64,000 nucleotides of DNA, taken from the NCBI GenBank assembly GCA_037042915.1, contig CM073203.1, positions 1,922,001 through 1,986,000 on the forward strand, in the 5' to 3' direction. The position numbers and the translations under genes are program-made. This document shows, one piece after another, positions 54,301 through 64,000 of this stretch (its first letter is position 1; each line of letters begins with the position of its first letter). The notes under the pieces are model-generated. The model searched no databases, had not been told where the DNA came from, and saw only the letters and a list, made by a program, of their open reading frames with translations. Source of the DNA: Auricularia sp. M13. Lineage: Eukaryota > Basidiomycota > Agaricomycetes > Auriculariales > Auriculariaceae.

Positions 54301-57300
54301 ACCGTAACGCGACTTAATAACCTGCGAATGCTGTACTGTACTGCGTGACTACGTGAGGGAAAGTTTATTATGATGAGAGAATAATAACGCACTGCGAGGC
54401 ATGTCGACTCGGAAATGTGGCCACGGGGGCGGGGCGCGCGCTCAGCACTTGTTGATCAAATGGGTGGGAGTGGTCCTGTGCGCAAATTGAGAGTCGCACA
54501 TAGATGAAGACGGACGAAAGAGAGGAAAGGCACGCACAGACAGCGCCGTTGACGCAGGGCATCATTCCTTTTCCGCCGGTAGACTAGCTTATTTGCTATG
54601 CGCATTAGAACGCGATACAAACTGAAAGCTAGAAAACCGTACCCGGATGGAACGCACCGCCGCGTGATAGACGGGTTCGGCCGCCCCAAAGCGCGAAATA
54701 GTTGTTTCTTCAGACCCGCGGTGGCGCGCGATAGTGCGCTCCTCTCCCTCATACCTATGATATCACGTCCGCTTCTGCTGTCGGAGCTCGCCAGTGACTT
54801 ACAGCACGTCATGGATTGGCACCGTGCATTGTGCTGATAGCCACATGTGCAGCAGAAGCACCGATGGGTACACGGACGAGAAACGCAAGGCCAGAACCCT
54901 CGCTCGCTGTTTCCTGACGCGTGTGACAGCGGTTGGGCAGAATGATCTGTGCGTGGCGGCGATTGTAGACGTAGGCTGGTCCATTTACTCATCGAGGCAG
55001 CGCGACGTACGTCGATATCAAAGCGGGTATGTGAGCAGCGATTCCGAGTCCACGACCAAGGGTTGCACCCGCAGCATATTCGTTAGGTCACGACCGGCAG
55101 AAGCGTCTCAAGGAGTAAGTGAAATGGCAGCTGAGGTGCGCTCAGTCGCGCAGCTGCGTTTGATGAAGACTTCCAGCCGCAAGTACTGCGCGCGACCAGC
55201 TCAGGATCACCAGCAGCACCTAGCACCACCTCGAGCGTCGCGGGAGCGTCGTGGCCGCCGCAAGAACGACGAATGCAGAGCCGAGATACACACACACAGG
55301 AGGCTCGACAGGGTCGCGGCTGGCGGAGATCAAGAGGAGTCGGGATAGCAGCAGGGAAGAGCCTGATTCTGCCAGGAGACAAGTATGTACCGCGGTCCCG
55401 TAGTGCAGCGGTACCAGGAGAACGGAATGCGCCTTACGCTGAAGGTCAATGAAAAGAAACCGTTACAGGCGTCATGCGCGCACGTTTCGTTTAGTGTCCA
55501 CCAAGATATCGAGCGTGGTTATTCGAGCGTGGAGCTAGCTGAAAGGATGCACAATGGGTAATGTTGATCGCGATGTGACATACCACGGTGACTGTGTGCT
55601 TTGGCACTGCTGTATTGCTCAAGCCAGCTGATGCGCTGTGTCTCCACCATCCATACATCCCTGGTAGGGCAAATGTCCGCAGGTAACGCGAGGAAAGAAA
55701 GTCCGGTTCAAGAGTGCACGATGCGCGTTGAATGGAGTTGTCAACGCAGACGGTGCAAATACTATACGCGTATGAGCAGGTTGCCGAGCGCAGCATTGGC
55801 CAAATTTGCACTCACCACGCGCCAAATGCGCAGCGCTTGCCCTGATGAAGCGCGTAGCAGAGGCGAGAGATGCCGCGACAGAAACAGGCGGGATGCAGAA
55901 CGCACGACTCGCTCCGAGGTCATGGTTACGGAGCAAGAGAGGTAGCGGAGTTTTCGGTCCGCGTGCCGGCGTCTAACGCGACTATTTCTAAAAGCGAACA
56001 TAAATTGTCCCGGCGTCTGCATGGCCGGCTTCTCGGCTGTCTTTCACCTGCAGCGCCCTGAGACATGGTTGGGTTGCTGCAGTATCTGAACAGGTGGCTC
56101 GATCATCTCACCAGACGATCGCCTGGCTGCCATGTTCATCGCCAATCGGCATTGCTGCTTCTTGCCTCGACGTGATGCCACAAAACTAGATAACTCAAAG
56201 GTACACTCTACAAAAATGACGACTGGGTAGGCAAGCACCTTCTATTACCAGTGTTCAGCGCAATTCCCTTACTTCTGAAGCTCTGACCCAAATGACAGCA
56301 GTTGAACTGATTTGGATTCAACGGCTATGGAATATTCGTCTTGGGCCAATTAGAATCCTTCTCAGTCGTACTCGGAGCGAGCTGTGCGGCGTTCTGCTGA
56401 GCGCCCTTCCGACGTGGGTAACTCAGAAACTCACCGTAGGAGAACTTAAACTGATATGTGACAAAGCTCTAGACATCAGAGAATCGCGAGACGAGTTGTA
56501 CGCACGGTCTTCATCGTAGCGGTTGCTGATGGACCATCGAACTCGATATAGCGTGCTCGCGGTGAGGAAATCGAGGGTGCACTTCCTCGGTGGCTATTGT
56601 TTACAGGACATTTCTTGCCAGCCGGATTGCAAAAATAGGCGACCGACAGTGAGCGAGAGACAGAGCAACAGCGTCGGACCGACCACCGCGGGGCTTACAT
56701 AATGGCGAACCTCTCCGGCGTTGTTCGAAGTCCAAGTCCAAGAATAAACCTCAACAGAGCTTCGCCGGCGTCTTCACTGTCAGGGCGTCTGGCATCTTCA
56801 CGCCTTGCCTCATGGACACCTCATTCGCACCCTGAGCTCATTGGCAGCTCATTATCTTTACGCCATAGAGGTTCTGCCGTTCCCGACACGCCTCGCGGTT
56901 TCGCTACTACGAGATCACCGTCGGCCAATGATTGCGCACCTCAGGCGAATCCTCCACCCAAATCTGTACTAGCACTGAGACCGGCGAAGATTCACCTCCG
57001 GCTGCGCAAGTGGGCGATACGGAGTGCCAGTGTGAGTGTGACGGCCTCCGATCCGCCCCTGAGCTGATGCAGCAATCCAGGGCAAAGGCCAAACTCGAAG
57101 CCGCAGGCACGTGTCAAAGCAAACAAACGCCCTGATGCTAGTGGCAAAGATTCAGGCTCTGGATTCGACGTGTTCTTTCGGTTCAGTTCGTCTGGATGCC
57201 ATGTGAGAATCGCATATGTGATGTCCGACGAGACACAATCAGATACCTTGTAGCTGGAGATGCATCAAATCAAATGCCATGGTCACGGTGTGCCGCCGTC

Positions 57301-59597
57301 GTGCACTGAGACGCCCGATGCTACTCGTTACATGCAGCCGCCCGCCCTTGATTAGCTCCACTGGGTAATCCGCAGGGCATTCACTGAATTCCGTCCGCTG
57401 CACTGCAGATAGCGTTGCTTCACACCTTCGGTTCACAGGCATCTCACTAGTAAGTTAGTAGACTGTCACCGTAACTATCAGTCAGTGCGCGTTCCACCTT
57501 GGCCTCCGTCTCCCGCGATCGGCCCGTTTCCTAGCACACTCCAGATTCTCCTCCGGGGCTTGAGATGAGTTTGGTTCTCCACGGGCGCCAGCATGATAGT
57601 TGCATTGTCTTTCCTAATCTAGCAGTCGCGCACGCGCTCCGCACTTCCGCCTCAAACCTCTGATACCCGCGCGTCGGTGATTACAAGCTCCCTTTTCGCC
57701 CAGAGCCTCCAATCATTGCCTGGTAGTTAGATGTTGCGGCGCGCTAAGTAGAGTTCAGTGCGAGGGCTTGTACTGTTGTGGAACAACCTCGCCAGCGCGC
57801 TGCCAATGACTCGATATAGCACGCCCCTCGGGGGATTGCGCGCCAATAGGTCGCGTTTTGCAATCATCGCACGGCTAAGCGGGAGGGCCTAGGCACGCGA
57901 ATCGCACGACCTGGTGGCGATACGTGAGAATGGTGCACAGGGAACGAAGACCGAGCGCGACCCAGGCTGATCAGATGGCATTCGCGCGATACGAGCGTGC
58001 ACTTGAGAACGCGACGGTGATGGTGGCGATGTTTGTGGCAGCGAATCCGAACCTGACAGATGTCACGAAGTGCGAAGCCCTGTCTATTATCTCAGCTGAA
58101 AGAACGGCACCACAGCTGCCAGTGTCGAGCAGCAGCAGAGAAACAACGTATGATAGAGCTCTCCATGCAGGGCTCCAATGCCTTACCGTACACTGGCAGC
58201 TCTTCGCTCACAGTTCAGTTGACGGTACCGCGGCACCTGTAGTCGTACGTAGCTATTCCTGGTGCACTATTGCCGTCTTCTTGAATTGGCGCATCGCAAT
58301 TTAATTAACTCTCGCCGCGCAGGGCGATCTCGGGAGGAGAAGGACGAGATTGCACAGAGATTGCGGTGGAGTGCGCAATGCATGTGGGTGACATCATAAC
58401 CCCCATCTGCGCCCCCGCGATGCAGTCCGGATGTGCGCTGGTCGTGGCAGAGGTCGACCTGGGCCGCGTTCGCTGACGGGAGGCGAGGGCGTGCTGAGAG
58501 TCAGACTCTCAGGGCCTGAGCATCATCGTGCTCGTCGCTGTCGCGCTCAAGATCGGTTCCAGAGGTTCGACCAACTTGACGGCGGGATGTCGAATGTGCC
58601 GAGGATATACTTACAGGTAACGAAGGGTTGCAAATCAGACCGTAAAGCTGTGCATACCTCGAGGTCGCGCGCTCTGCCCCGGGCATCGCTTGGGCTGCGC
58701 AGGGTGGCAAAGAACATCAAGAGTCGAAGTCGCGACGAGAACGATCGGAATGTGGAAGAATTGTGTGCGCGCGCAGGGTCGCGCGACTAAGACTAATCAT
58801 CGTTCGGTAACACAGCAGATTCGTGGTCCATAATTGGAGATGAAGAATTGTGTGCGTGTCCGGGAACTCGGTCGCAACTGGGCCCTTTGATGCTTATGAT
58901 GCATTTCCGGACTCCAGTGCAAGCATCCCACTGCCTAGCGCAAGAGCTCACACACATCGGGAATGCACCAGCTCTGAGTCGTGAGTAGTGTACCTAGCGG
59001 GACGAGTGTATGTAGTGCGCCGGGTGGAGTAGGGACTCCCGCTGCCAGGCCCTGTGCCCGCGCGGGAGCAGGGATTGCAACGGGACAATGGGATGAGATT
59101 GAATGGAGGAGGGGAGCAGCGACGATAATAGTCGATGAGCGTGTGAATTGGGCCGCATCCGCAACGATGAAGACGTTGCAATTGACTTCGCGCGCGCACG
59201 ATGAGAGAGAGCAGAGAAATAGGCAAGTAGCATTTGTATCTTGGTAGCGATTGCGATGTAAGGAGTAAGGAGCGGACGGCTGGTGGTACAGCCATGTCTA
59301 TGCGCGGGCGATGGAGAGATGGAGAGATGAGGAGGGAGATGGGAAGAGAGATGAGGAGTGTATGGATGCGATAGCAGGAGGAAGGGACGAGAGGGAGGGA
59401 ACACCAAGAAATAAAGAAACACGTCTGACACAGCGCTCTCGCGCGCTGCGCCTCGCACACGCAGCACTCCGCCTGACTATGCGGCGACGCGGCAAACTCC
59501 GCCTACGCAAAGCTCGGCCTGCAGCCTCGCTTGCTCAGCAATTCTGGTACATAGAGAGGGATGGACGGGTGAGCAGAGAGGGACGGTAGGCACTCAC
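51361..59597. other. Gene-free, degenerate duplicated DNA (8 kb)
   Basis: No gene is supported. Two blocks share many diverged segments in the same order: about 51870/56665 (CAGAGCTTCGCCGGCG), 52485/57346 (CCGCCCTTGATTAG), 52773/57665 (CGCGTCGG), 52896/57838 (GCGCCAATAGG) and 53265/58326 (GATCTCGGG...AGGA). A shorter duplication relates about 53380-53610 to 54090-54190, including ATC-rich runs. Frames of 100-270 codons here are not coherent with any family. The area looks like an old segmental duplication eroded by point mutation and indels. Confidence 0.6.
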
Positions 59598-60497
59598 TAG
59601 CAGCGCCGTTGATCCATGGCTTCTTGTCCTTGCCGTTCGGGAAACAGCCGTTCGTGCCGCCGACTGCGACGTCCAGTATGAGGTAGAACGCTATAATCCA
59701 CATCAGCGACGAAGACGAACTGAACGATAGTACGCGACGCACACTGATCGAAAGGCGCAACGCCCGGATTCTCCGAGTCCGCCCACGGATTCTCCAAGCG
59801 GACCTCATGCGTGCCATCAAACACCGTGCTCGGAAACCTTCCCGCATCAAAAAAAGGGCTTGTTGCGGTGGAAACGGCGGTTGAAGATGCGCGCGCCGCG
59901 CGAGTCGATGAACGTCCACAAGAAATTCTCGTCCCATTCCAGGACGTAGGTGTGGAAGGACTCGTCGAAGGTGACGTGTTTGTCGTGCCACCAGCCGGTG
60001 GTGTGGATGTATGCGTCGAGGAGCGGCGCGGGGCCCCAGTGCAGCGAGGAGGCGAGCCAGTCGGAGCCTTGGGCGGGGTAGGACGGGCCGTTGCCGCGCG
60101 ACTCGATTATCTGCGATATAAAAAAGAGGTATTCAATGCTTGCGCGCGCGCTGGATGGGGCGCGTGCGCACGTCAATCTCGCCAGAGCGAGGCCAGGGCC
60201 CGTATATGTCGTCCTTGGGCATCATCCAGATCGCGGGCCATAGCTGCGAGGAACAGGAAAAGCGCGTATCGGTAAACGCCGCATGTTCTCCTCGAACGGA
60301 CGCACCCAATCTCCGCGCGGCATGCGCGCGCGCACCTCGACCCGGCCGTAACTGCAGCAGCAATTACTTAGGACCCAATCATTGTGTGCGCTGAGCACGA
60401 CAACGTACTTGACGCTCTTGCTCAGCCGCGTCGACAAGCGGGCGCTCATAACGGGGTTGATGACCGTGCCGGCGGTTGCGTTGCTGGCGAACAAGCA
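59598..60497 (-). pseudogene. Glycoside hydrolase family 16 remnant
   Basis: Exons 60497-60409, 60351-60306, 60243-60172, 60110-59743 and 59690-59598 code the core of a GH16 beta-glucan-active enzyme: SARLSTRLS, YGRVEVRARMPRGDW, LWPAIWMMP, then the catalytic GEIDIIESRG (the two glutamates of the ExDxxE motif), DKHVTFDESFHTYVLEWDE and FYLILDVAVGGTNG. The N-terminal part and signal peptide are missing; upstream DNA is an F-box fragment on the other strand. A run of seven T on the coding strand (59849-59855) shifts the frame in NKPFFDAGRF, where six are needed. The usual C-terminal strand after KPWING is also not found. It is therefore truncated and frameshifted. Confidence 0.75.
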
Positions 60498-60509
60498 CTG
60501 CGTACGCGT

Positions 60510-61020
60510 TTCCTATCTCACTTCAGTCAGCATCTGCAACATCTCGCGACGCTCAGCGTTAAAATCGCATCTCCGGGTCTCACGCTCGCCCCGCTTCTGG
60601 TAGTCTCCTTTGCAGACTTTACGGAGGAAGATAATCGTTCCAAATGTGAACGTTTCTGGATGCGCTCGCAGCTCCCGCGCCCTTGCTTCAGAAGCTTGAT
60701 GCCGACGGCAATTACTGGAACCAGGAGCCTGAGCCTGTGTTCCCCGCCGATCTATTCAGTAGCATCGCGCCGAATCTGACCCGCCTCCATCTGCTCCACA
60801 TATTTCTGCCAAAATCTCCTGTCACCGCATTTTCCGCCGTCAATTTTCTGCGCATTACAACTCGCCATGGGTCAAAGGAATCAAGCCATATCGCTCTCAT
60901 TGGACTGCCCAGTCTCGAGGAATCGGAGTTCCATGCCTCAGGGAGTACCTGTGGACGTTTTACGGGGCTGATGGCAGCCCTGACATTGCGCAGCTGCGCA
61001 TCGTGCGAATGACTGTTTGT
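60510..61020 (+). pseudogene. F-box gene fragment
   Basis: Pieces of the leucine-rich part of an F-box gene can be read in two frames: HFSQHLQHLATLSVKIASPG (about 60517-60580), then LDALAAPAPLLQKL and LFSSIAPNLTRLHLLHIFLP (about 60660-60810) to GLPSLEESEFHA (about 60945). These correspond to the middle third of the 18564 and 31148 genes. Both ends are missing and at least one frameshift lies between the pieces. It abuts the truncated GH16 gene. Confidence 0.7.
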
Positions 61021-62447
61021 AATCGCGCACATTTCGTGGACCTGTACCGTTTTGTGCCCTGCGCACGGCTCAGCGTTGCGCGACCGTCACACGAACTCCT
61101 TCTCGGTATCTGGGAAGCTCGATTCCCCCCTACTCGCTTCTACGTCGTATGCGACCACAACGACAGACCGTTGAGTGAACTCTCAAGTCGTGCAAAGTGT
61201 GAGCCTCAGCATTGAAGGTGTGCGCTGGACAGCAGCTACACTGCCAGAGCCCTGGTTGCGGCCGGGAGGTCGCCCGGGGGACGTCACGGCGGCGTCCCCC
61301 GGGCTGTCGCTCGGCCCCCATCCCGGCGACTCCCTGGCCGTGACCAAGCTACCGCCACCTGGCGACTTGCAGCAATCCGCAGCCGAGCTGCAGCCCCGAA
61401 ACGTCGCCTGGCGACTTTTCGCTCGGATATCACCGACGGCACGTACGGCCGGCATGCTCTCCAGCCCGGCTTTAGCTGTTGCCTTCTCGTTGATTTACTT
61501 ATTTTGAACACAAGACGAAAAATTGCGCAGAAAAAAAATCATATAGGAACTAAATACATGTGATATGATATCATATGGTGGTCATACAAGAAAAACAGAT
61601 CAAAAGAACATACCACCCTAGCTTGGTTACCGTTCTCCGAGCCGTGAGCAAGGACTGAGTTTCTCAGCCAAGTGAAGTCCAGAAACCACAGACAAGAGCC
61701 CCGAGCATGACCTAGATTCACAGACCAGAGAGCAACACCCAGAGCAGAGCAGCCAGCAAGCCAGAGTGCAGCCAGGACGACAGGATAGCCAGACAAGAAC
61801 ACCAGGAGTAATCACAGAGCCTGAGCATAAAAGACAGAAACCAGGAGCACCAGAGATCCCTATGAGAAGTTCTGCAAAGCAACCTGATTATCAGTGTACA
61901 TGTGTGCTGAGCGCGCTCTGCGGAAAGAGCGTGTCACACGATCAGATGTTCATAACACAAGAAAAAGTATGCGGTGAAAGATGCGCACCGAAACGCGGGG
62001 TATTCGTTTATATATATCACGCTTTCTGGCAGGGCATTTCAGAATGTGCGCAGTACTTCCAAGGGCAACTCACCGCTCGTGTTGTACTTGCCCGAGGCGT
62101 CATGAGCATTGGCACACTTCATGCGCGCACGGAGGCAGCAGGCGCGCACGCGCAACGCGCGGTTCAAGTGCCCGGGACGGCTGATGGCTCTGTGGCGCGC
62201 AAGCTGCTCGACGGTGGGAGGACAAAATTGTTCGGCAAATTCCGCTCGGACCTCGTTGCGTCGCCGCCGTCGCTCACAATGAACAACTGCCCGAAGGACT
62301 GTTACTGCAACTATAAAGCACAATATTGCGATCCAATTATAAGGAATTTATTAATGAGTGTAAGTCAATAATTGATCTAATTAGTCGATGTGGTAATCTT
62401 GTCAGTGCGTCGTCACCGTCCCGAAAGCAGTCCAAGCAACAAATACC
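61021..62447. other. Gene-free spacer
   Basis: No gene is supported. A GC-rich block (61240-61440) contains a 12-bp hairpin. The following AT-rich stretch (61500-61620) includes the palindromic GATATGATATCATATG. The rest is purine-rich (CAG/CCAGAG words, 61740-61860) and resembles retroelement LTR or leader DNA, but no paired copy is present. Confidence 0.45.
61272..61304. repeat. 12-bp GC hairpin
   Basis: GCCCGGGGGACG at 61272-61283 is exactly complementary to CGTCCCCCGGGC at 61293-61304 across a 9-nt loop. Confidence 0.75.
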
Positions 62448-64000
62448 CTAGGATCCAGACGGTCCAGCAAATAGCTGTGACAGTGCTCCCTCTCCAATGG
62501 CACTCGAAGCTCTCTGAGTCTGGGCTCCACCCGATCCACTGCGCTGAGTTGCGACGACGCCAGTGCTTCCTTGACCGCCCTCGAGCTCGTTTCGACCGCC
62601 GTGGCGCGTGATCTCCTCTTGCATTATACCTTCAATAAAACTGATATACTCAGAAGGGGAAATTGCGATGAGAAATGCTACACACCTCTTCCATCCAGGC
62701 GATTTCAGGTCAGTTCCAAGCTCGGTGTACTTATCCTTGAACCAGTTCTTGACAAACGGCCACCAGTGGGCCTTGCGTGACTTCGGTGCTGGTTGTCTCT
62801 TGCGCTTCCTGCTAGCTGGATCCCCAGGTGTGTCGCTCGGTTCCGTTCCATCGTCGCCTGCGGCGCCGCTTTCGTCGTCGCTCTCATCGTTGTCCGCGCC
62901 ATCGCCCGACTGAATGATCGCCCAGTTCTCCATGGCAATGTGCCGCTACCAAACGGTGATCAGCCTCTTCGTCAGGACAGGAAAGCCAGCCAGGGAGACA
63001 TACCAGGATTCCGAGATGGATGGTGAGCTTGTTGTGTTTATTGAAGCCCTCCGTTGACGCGGCGGGAAGGTAGCGAAGCGCAACGAACGCCGCAAACTCG
63101 GGCAAGGAGGCATGGTGCTTGGACTTCTCATCGAGGCCTGCCACGATCTGAGCGAGAGTAGCGGAAATGAGAAACAGCATCTACGGGTAGAAGATTAGAT
63201 GGACGTACGTGCTGACGATAATGATTGCGGATGCTCGAGCAAGCCTCTTTGATGTAGCTGATGACCTTCAACTCGCGTGCCCGGGTTGAGAAACCCTCCG
63301 AGAGTCCAATCTTGGCTTTCTCGAGTTTTACCTGCTTCTACAGAAGTTTGAGCATCGTCATAGTCCAGAGAATTATCAAAAACATACCACCTCGCTGTGG
63401 AGCTGCGAGTACGCGGTCCTCTTTGCGTCGCAGATCAACTCGCGCGCGATGCGACGAACCTCCGTCTGAACATGTATGTTAATAGTGTCCACCGCTCTGA
63501 CAATAACTGACCTTCTGAGCTTCAGTGATATCCCATGCCTTTTCGATTGGGCCGAGAAGCTCGTCAGTCTTTGCCTCGAGCCTTGACAGATGGTCCTTGA
63601 TGTGTTCTTGATTCTGAAGCTGCCGAAATTGCGTGGCCTGCAGTAGGATTCTTGAGTACGAGTCTGCCGGAACAAGAGGCGCGACAAGCTGTGATAATGT
63701 CAGGCGTTCTGCGCGCTATCACGACGGGTGACGGGGCTCACTGTGGCGTAATGTTGCATCTCTTGACGCACTCCATCGGAAAGAGCGAAGCTGCTGCTCA
63801 GCCTGTCGGCCATCTCTGAGCACATTGACACAGAGTTGTTCGCAGGCGGAGCAGGAGCAGGCCGGGGAGGAGACGGCGGTGTGGGAGGGCGTGCGCGAAA
63901 TTGTGGCGCGGTCCGCTGCGCGTCTGCCACAAGATATTAATCGACAGCATAGCAGTACACCAATTTTCAACGCACCATGATAGCCTTCTGAGCCCCCATG
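62448..64000 (-). CDS. Unrecognised multi-exon protein, C-terminal part
   Basis: The gene enters from the right edge. Exons read in phase: 64000-63976 (partial), 63923-63742, 63688-63512, 63465-63388, 63334-63209, 63180-63004 and 62945-62448. A Pro-rich stretch (RPPTPPSPPRPAPAPP) is followed by a long helical, charged region with coiled-coil character (SRILLQATQFRQLQNQEHIKD... to RELKVISYIKEACSSI). A compact helical part (SKHHASLPEFAAFVALRYLP), an acidic tract, a basic signal-like KRKRQPAPKSRK and the segment WWPFVKNWFKDKYTELGTDL come next. The tail is Gly/Ser/Gln-rich. The intron 63208-63181 would be only 28 nt, so the local splicing is doubtful. No family was recognised; nuclear location is a guess from the basic stretch. 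Confidence 0.5.

Noticed and set aside
1-64000. tRNA and rRNA genes
   Set aside because: No cloverleaf with matching A and B boxes and no rRNA-like stretch was noticed on reading; a covariance-model scan would be needed to exclude them fully.

Overview
The window is nuclear DNA from a filamentous basidiomycete, most likely an Agaricomycete. The evidence is many introns of about 45-70 nt with GT-AG ends, a velvet-family regulator, several F-box/leucine-rich genes, CYP-type P450s with a shared intron pattern, and DNA transposons of families common in mushroom genomes. No sequence comparison could be run. Exon coordinates were read by eye from splice signals, reading frame and family motifs, and may be off by a base or by a choice of splice site.

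Layout, left to right. 1-1007: 5' part of a WW-WW RhoGAP gene (ARHGAP39/Vilse type). 1.0-5.1 kb: repeat-rich spacer with several inverted repeats and a gag-only Copia derivative (2794-4058). 5137-8783: a pogo-like transposon with one transposase gene. 10034-15906: a complete 5.9-kb transposon with an 8-bp target duplication and a 1660-residue transposase-like protein ending in a PHD finger, best placed with the P superfamily. 16.1-22.7 kb: P450, F-box gene, P450. 23448-26181: a complete PIF/Harbinger element with perfect 55-bp ends and two convergent genes. 26245-28378: a velvet gene. 28.9-35.1 kb: three F-box genes, one split by a 521-bp MITE. 36773-40282: a complete MULE with a 9-bp target duplication. 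40531-41051: the second copy of the MITE. 41.3-44.5 kb: a third P450, with introns swollen by tandem repeats. 47.3-48.8 kb: a protein-kinase-like gene. 49.7-51.4 kb: a frameshifted F-box gene. 51.4-59.6 kb: gene-poor, degenerate duplicated DNA. 59.6-61.0 kb: a broken glycoside hydrolase 16 gene joined to an F-box fragment. 62.4-64 kb: the 3' part of an unrecognised multi-exon gene.

The region is accessory in character. About 18 kb is identifiable transposon sequence. The host genes belong to families that expand and decay quickly in mushrooms (F-box, P450, kinase-like), next to a few conserved genes (RhoGAP, velvet). I see no biosynthetic backbone gene, so the three P450s are better read as dispersed paralogues than as a metabolite cluster.

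The strongest candidate for something poorly described is the 10-16 kb element. It has defined ends, a perfect 8-bp target duplication, subterminal repeats, and an apparently uninterrupted nine-exon gene with RNase-H-like acidic motifs plus zinc-binding regions at both ends. Other notable points are a MITE whose exact removal would reopen an F-box reading frame, a conserved 14-nt P450 exon coding the oxygen-binding motif, and a 58-bp hairpin whose only mismatches are G-U pairs.
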